Shown: piece after piece, positions 7,841-10,951 of the stretch
Layout: each line of letters opens with the position of its first letter
How positions within the stretch are numbered: position 1 is the stretch's first letter
DNA from: Pseudomonadota bacterium
GTDB taxonomy: Bacteria; Pseudomonadota; Gammaproteobacteria; Burkholderiales; Gallionellaceae
Direction of reading: 5' to 3'
Length of the DNA: 10,951 nucleotides
Assembly (NCBI GenBank): GCA_021783855.1
Contig: JAJXTL010000098.1
Span: 1 to 10,951 of the forward strand
Notes under the pieces: generated by a model
Database searches by the model: none
What the model saw: the letters and a program-made list of their open reading frames with translations, nothing else
What the model was told of the DNA's origin: nothing
Program-made: the position numbers and the translations under genes

Positions 7841-8443
7841 ATGATGCTGACTGAAGATCAGAAAGAGGCCTTGCAGGAAATTGCCAACATTGGCATGGGG
7901 CAAGCGGGTGAGGTAATTGCTCAAGTGTTGAATGAGTTTGTCACCCTTTCAATTCCACGTATTCTCATTCTTCAACCAAACTTAATAGCGCCGGCGCTTC
8001 AGCGCATGGTGGATTCAGAGCTTGTGTCGGCAGTGCGCCAGGCTTTTCATAGCAGTTTTCGCGGTGAGGCGCTTGTTCTTTTTGGTGTGCAACGTTGTGC
8101 CGATCTGGCCGATTTGATGGGCTATGAAGATAATATTGATCATGCGACCGAAATGGAAATATTGCTCGACATCAGTAATATTCTGGTTGGCGCCTGTCTT
8201 GGCGGCATCGCTAAACAGGTCAGCGTTGATATCGGTTTTTCTGCGCCGTCGCTATTGGCTGATCGTGTGCCAATCAGGGAAATGATGAAGTTAAATGACG
8301 CCTCCTGGCAACACGCGCTGTTGGTCGAGGTTAATTTTCAGCTGGAAAAACGCAGTTTTGCATGTCATCTCGTCATATTGATGTCTGAGCCTGAACTCAA
8401 GAATTTTGCCGGAGAGCTGGACCGCTTTTTGGAATCTTTATAA
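7841..8443 (+). CDS. CheC/CheX-family CheY-phosphate phosphatase
   Basis: CheC-family proteins dephosphorylate CheY-type receivers. The family active-site pattern (D/S-x3-E-x2-N-x22-P) occurs twice in the 200 residues. The first is E9, E13, N16 and P39 (in LQEIANIGMGQA and SIPR). The second is E106, D110, N113 and P136 (in EILLDISNILVG and SAPS). The exact proline spacing in both halves makes the family call firm. The first helix keeps both catalytic residues, E13 and N16; the second has D110 in place of Glu, so it may be weaker. The gene begins one base after the receiver stop codon. An ATG at 7844 has better spacing from GGAG (7832-7835) and may be the true start. Its stop overlaps the kinase start by one base, so expression is probably coupled. 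The obvious substrate is the adjacent receiver. Confidence 0.87.
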   Translation: MMLTEDQKEALQEIANIGMGQAGEVIAQVLNEFVTLSIPRILILQPNLIAPALQRMVDSELVSAVRQAFHSSFRGEALVLFGVQRCADLADLMGYEDNIDHATEMEILLDISNILVGACLGGIAKQVSVDIGFSAPSLLADRVPIREMMKLNDASWQHALLVEVNFQLEKRSFACHLVILMSEPELKNFAGELDRFLESL

Positions 8444-9747
8444 TGCTGAACAAAGATATACCATATCTGCTCGATTTCGTCGTAGAACGCCTTGAGGTTG
8501 GTGTTTTTGTGGTGGATGCTGAAATGGGTATCGTGTTATGGAACCGCTTTATGGAAATCCACAGCGGTAAGCATAGTGAAGACCTCATTGGAAACAACCT
8601 GTTCCAGTCGTTTCCCGAGTTGCCTAAAAAGTGGCTGGAAAAGAAAATCAATAATGTATTCCTCCTCAAGAATTACGCTTTTACTTCGTGGGAGCAACGA
8701 CCATACCTTTTTCGTTTTCACCATAACCGCCCTATTACTGGCGGTGTGGATACCATGCAGCAAAATTGCACGTTTCTGCCAATCAAAAATGCCAAAGATG
8801 AAGTCGAATATGTCTGCGTGACTCTTTTCGATGTTACGGATACAGCCGTTTTGCAGTTACAACTTAACAATGCAATTGAGAGGCTGACAGTAGAGAAAGC
8901 TGAACAACAGCAACTCATGGAAAAACTGGAAGAAGCACAGAACCATTTGCTGCAATCGGAGAAGATGGCCTCTATCGGCCAGCTTGCGGCGGGCGTGGCG
9001 CACGAAATCAACAATCCGATCGGTTTTGTTTATTCAAATCTGGGTACGCTGGAAAAATACGTACAGGATACTTTCGGCATGCTAACTATGTATGAGCAGG
9101 CGGAAGCGGCGATTGGCGATGAGGCAGTGCGGGCTAAGCTCAAAGAGGCTAGGGGCAAACTGGACATCGCGTTTCTCAAGGAGGATCTGCGTGATTTAAT
9201 GAGTGAGTCGAAAGACGGCATCACCCGGGTCAAGAAGATTGTACAGAACCTGAAGGACTTTTCGCACGTGGATGTCACTGATGAGCGGCACTTTACGGAT
9301 TTGCATAGTGGTATAGAAAGTACGCTGAATATCGTCAGCAATGAAATCAAGTACAAGGCAGAGGTCATCAGGGAATACGGCGATTTGCCTGAAGTCGAGT
9401 GCCTGTCTTCGCAACTTAATCAGGTTTTCATGAATCTGCTGGTTAATGCGGCTCATGCCATTGAGGAGCGCGGTAAGATCACGATCCGCACCGGACGGCT
9501 AGGTGATGAAGTGTGGGTAGAAATTGCCGATACCGGCAAGGGAATTTCACCCGAACACATGAAAAAAATCTATGATCCGTTTTTCACCACCAAACCCATC
9601 GGCAAGGGTACCGGACTGGGCTTGTCGCTTTCCTACGGCATTATCCAGAAGCATTACGGGCGCATCGAGGTACAGAGTGAAGTGGGTTGTGGCACCGCCT
9701 TCCGGGTGTGGTTGCCAATCAGGCAGCCGCAGAATGAACAGACATGA
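8443..9747 (+). CDS. Soluble PAS-domain sensor histidine kinase
   Basis: This 434-residue protein has no membrane segment, so it senses a cytoplasmic signal. A PAS domain covers about 12-132 (VGVFVVDAEMGIVLWN near its start, FLPIKNAKDEVEYVCVTLFDVTD at its end). A coiled coil follows (about 135-175), then the phosphoacceptor domain with H187 in GVAHEINNPIGF. The HATPase domain shows the N box NLLVNAAHA (331-339), G1 DTGKGI (363-368), F box FFTTK (380-384) and G2 GKGTGLGLS (388-396). The H-to-N-box distance of about 148 residues is longer than in simple kinases because of an extra helical stretch (about 203-250), a feature seen in other kinases with the NNPIGFVxSNL motif. It lacks a receiver domain; the CheY-like protein encoded by the first gene is the likely partner. 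The ATG overlaps the phosphatase stop (TAATG). No heme or flavin-binding motif was recognised in the PAS domain. Confidence 0.93.
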   Translation: MLNKDIPYLLDFVVERLEVGVFVVDAEMGIVLWNRFMEIHSGKHSEDLIGNNLFQSFPELPKKWLEKKINNVFLLKNYAFTSWEQRPYLFRFHHNRPITGGVDTMQQNCTFLPIKNAKDEVEYVCVTLFDVTDTAVLQLQLNNAIERLTVEKAEQQQLMEKLEEAQNHLLQSEKMASIGQLAAGVAHEINNPIGFVYSNLGTLEKYVQDTFGMLTMYEQAEAAIGDEAVRAKLKEARGKLDIAFLKEDLRDLMSESKDGITRVKKIVQNLKDFSHVDVTDERHFTDLHSGIESTLNIVSNEIKYKAEVIREYGDLPEVECLSSQLNQVFMNLLVNAAHAIEERGKITIRTGRLGDEVWVEIADTGKGISPEHMKKIYDPFFTTKPIGKGTGLGLSLSYGIIQKHYGRIEVQSEVGCGTAFRVWLPIRQPQNEQT

Positions 9748-9827
9748 TTTGAAGAGAGGTCATGAATAGCCGGTGCAACAGGTGCAGTGGATTTTTGTTC
9801 TGTGGATCCTGAGCGGGATGGCAGGCG

Positions 9828-10697
9828 CTACACAAATTCCATCGGTAATGATCGCGCTTCGACAGCGCTGCCCCACAATATCGACACAATGCGGGTAGCC
9901 TCCGCTTCGTCGCCGCTGGTGAAAAACAATTCGTCATTCCGGCAAAAGCCGGAATCCAGTTTGTTTAATTGACTGGATGCCGGATCAGGTCCGGCATGAC
10001 AATCTATTTTTGGAACGCGCTCGAGCAGTTCGGTCAGAAGGCGGTGCTGTAAATGACGTGCGACGGCCTCCCCGGTATCCACCAGCGTGATGCCCTCCCC
10101 CATAACTTCGCGGATCAGCGTTGCCAGGAAAGGGTAGTGGGTGCAGCCCAGTATCAGCGTATCTGCGCCACGAGAGAGCAGCGGTGCGGTATAGCGTTCA
10201 ACCAGCTCGCGGGTGCGGATTCCGCACAGATCACCCAGCTCAACCTGTTCGACCAGTCCCGGACAACTCTGAGTGACGATTTGTACGTTTCCGGCATAAC
10301 GCTCAAGAAGCGCCGCGAAGCGCGCGCTCTCCAGTGTGCCGATGGTCGCCAGCACGCCGACGACACCGCTTTTCGTCGCTGCAACTGCGGGCTTGACGGC
10401 GGGCTCCATGCCGATGATGGGACAGTCGAATTGCTGACGCAAGGTTGAGGCGGCCGCTGCAGTAGCGGTGTTGCAGGCGATGACGATGGCCTGTGCACCC
10501 TGTTCTGTCAGAAATCGGGTGAGGGCGATTGAGCGCCGCTCGATATAGTGTGCCGATTTGTCGCCATAGGGCACGTGGGCGGAATCGGCGGCATAGATCA
10601 GGCGCGCATCAGGCAGCAGCCGGCGGATGTGGTGCAGCACCGACAGCCCGCCGACGCCCGAATCAAACACGCCGATAACACCTGAAAAATTTGTCAC
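9828..10697 (-). CDS. murI: Glutamate racemase with an in-frame repeat insertion
   Basis: MurI converts L- to D-glutamate for peptidoglycan precursors in the cytoplasm. From the GTG at 10697 the product has 289 residues. Conserved features are GVFDSGVGGLSV (D12), YAADSAHVPYGDKS, ACNTATAAA with catalytic C75, and GCTHYPFL with catalytic C185 and H187. The GTG start is preferred because AGGA lies eight bases before it and the family N-terminus begins there. The ATG at 10739 would add residues such as LDSRLRGNDR, which are just translation of a palindromic repeat. Near the C-terminus, residues about 231-256 (from IDCHAGPDPASS to LDSGFCRNDE) are encoded by another copy of that repeat, after which the family-typical FFTSGDEAEATRIVSILWG resumes in the same frame. 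A tail of about 13 residues follows. Both catalytic cysteines precede the insertion, so activity is plausible but unproven. Confidence 0.93.
   Translation of the reverse strand: MTNFSGVIGVFDSGVGGLSVLHHIRRLLPDARLIYAADSAHVPYGDKSAHYIERRSIALTRFLTEQGAQAIVIACNTATAAAASTLRQQFDCPIIGMEPAVKPAVAATKSGVVGVLATIGTLESARFAALLERYAGNVQIVTQSCPGLVEQVELGDLCGIRTRELVERYTAPLLSRGADTLILGCTHYPFLATLIREVMGEGITLVDTGEAVARHLQHRLLTELLERVPKIDCHAGPDPASSQLNKLDSGFCRNDELFFTSGDEAEATRIVSILWGSAVEARSLPMEFV
9933..10000. repeat. Two-hairpin palindromic element inside murI
   Basis: Two perfect 8-bp hairpins lie back to back: ATTCCGGC/GCCGGAAT with an AAAA loop (9936-9955), and ATGCCGGA/TCCGGCAT with a five-base loop (9977-9997). The outer ends GTCAT and ATGAC and the inner ends ATCCAG and CTGGAT are also inverted, so the 68-base unit is itself a large palindrome. 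This is the common bacterial dispersed repeat type whose translation gives LDSGFRRND-like peptides. Here it is inside the murI reading frame and adds about 25 residues without a stop or frameshift. Confidence 0.8.
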
Positions 10698-10709
10698 ATT
10701 AATAGTCCT

Positions 10710-10818
10710 GTCATTCCCGCGAAGGCGGGAATCCAGCAATTAAGGGCTCTGCGTAGCAGGCAAAACCTTGATGAGGTCTCGCTACGCGAGGAACATGTGG
10801 TTAACTGGATTCCCGCCT
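10710..10818. repeat. Second, disrupted copy of the palindromic element, upstream of murI
   Basis: The left half is intact: GTCATTCCCGC, loop GAAG, GCGGGAATCCAG (10710-10736), including a perfect 8-bp stem. The right half is only CTGGATTCCCGCCT (10805-10818), the exact inverse of AGGCGGGAATCCAG (10723-10736); its closing arm is missing. It shares its outer and inner end sequences with the copy inside murI. The left hairpin ends 13 bases before the AGGA of the murI start region, so it would lie in the murI leader or promoter. Confidence 0.75.
10744..10800. other. 57-base segment nested in the repeat, flanked by TTAA
   Basis: The segment separates the two halves of the disrupted palindromic element and is bordered on both sides by TTAA (10740-10743 and 10801-10804). 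Internally it has complementary arms GCGTAGC (10751-10757) and GCTACGC (10781-10787), plus smaller hairpins such as ACCT/AGGT and CTCGC/GCGAG. TTAA on both sides suggests a target-site duplication from a small non-autonomous insertion. No clear terminal inverted repeats are visible, so this is tentative. Confidence 0.35.
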
Positions 10819-10951
10819 GATGAAACAACTAAGTATTGACTAACGGGCATTGCAGTTGCAGCCACCCCTGATGATGAAAGAAAATTCGAGTTGGAAGGTG
10901 TCGGTTAGAGGTCGTGCAAATTTTTGGTGGCTCAACCCCGAAATCTAACGT
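10819..10951. other. Right-edge region, no gene recognised
   Basis: No supported coding region, RNA gene or terminator is seen up to the window end. The first ~25 bases, right after the truncated repeat (10816-10843), resemble positions 100-128 near the left end of the window (CCTGATGRAACAACTA, then a looser match ending GACTAA). The region may be upstream sequence of a gene beyond the window. Confidence 0.4.

Noticed and set aside
9773..9898. A 41-codon GTG-start frame with a hydrophobic start (WIFVLWILSGMAGA) after the kinase gene
   Set aside because: It resembles a signal-peptide start, but the AGAGG motif is about 13 bases from the GTG, the frame stops inside antisense murI sequence, and no family is recognisable. 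It may be the remnant of a small membrane protein.
10697..10739. Longer murI product starting at ATG 10739
   Set aside because: The added residues are encoded by a dispersed repeat, whereas the GTG at 10697 has a good ribosome binding site and the family-like N-terminus.

Overview
The window looks like ordinary proteobacterial chromosome, most likely from a betaproteobacterium. A Gallionellaceae/Nitrosomonadales-type host would fit the NasA, PurU and MurI sequence style and the dispersed palindromic repeats, but this taxonomic guess is inference only. No rRNA, tRNA, CRISPR array or insertion-sequence transposase was seen.

Layout, left to right. (1) A plus-strand assimilatory nitrate reductase catalytic subunit (NasA type, with a C-terminal BFD-like [2Fe-2S] domain) runs to 2773. 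Its N-terminal [4Fe-4S] cysteine motif is missing, and palindromic repeat-like DNA occupies that place. (2) A plus-strand bestrophin-family membrane channel (3022-3963). (3) Convergent to it, a minus-strand Atm1/ABCB7-type ABC exporter (4268-6064). Upstream of that on the same strand lies purU, formyltetrahydrofolate deformylase (6233-7075). (4) A 395-base divergent intergenic region with a strong sigma-54 promoter match and an imperfect inverted repeat at enhancer-like distance. (5) A tightly packed plus-strand operon (7471-9747): a single-domain CheY-like receiver, a CheC/CheX-family phosphatase and a soluble PAS histidine kinase. Together they look like a self-contained phosphorelay with kinase, receiver and phosphatase but no CheA, CheW, receptor or output domain in view. 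(6) Convergent murI, glutamate racemase (minus strand, best start GTG at 10697). A two-hairpin palindromic element is inserted in frame near its 3' end, and a second, disrupted copy sits just upstream of its start codon.

The genes fall into unrelated functional blocks: nitrogen assimilation, ion channel, metal/glutathione-type export, one-carbon/purine metabolism, signalling and cell wall. The signalling operon and the repeat-related gene remodelling are the parts most worth following up. All family assignments rest on motifs read by eye; no database search was run.
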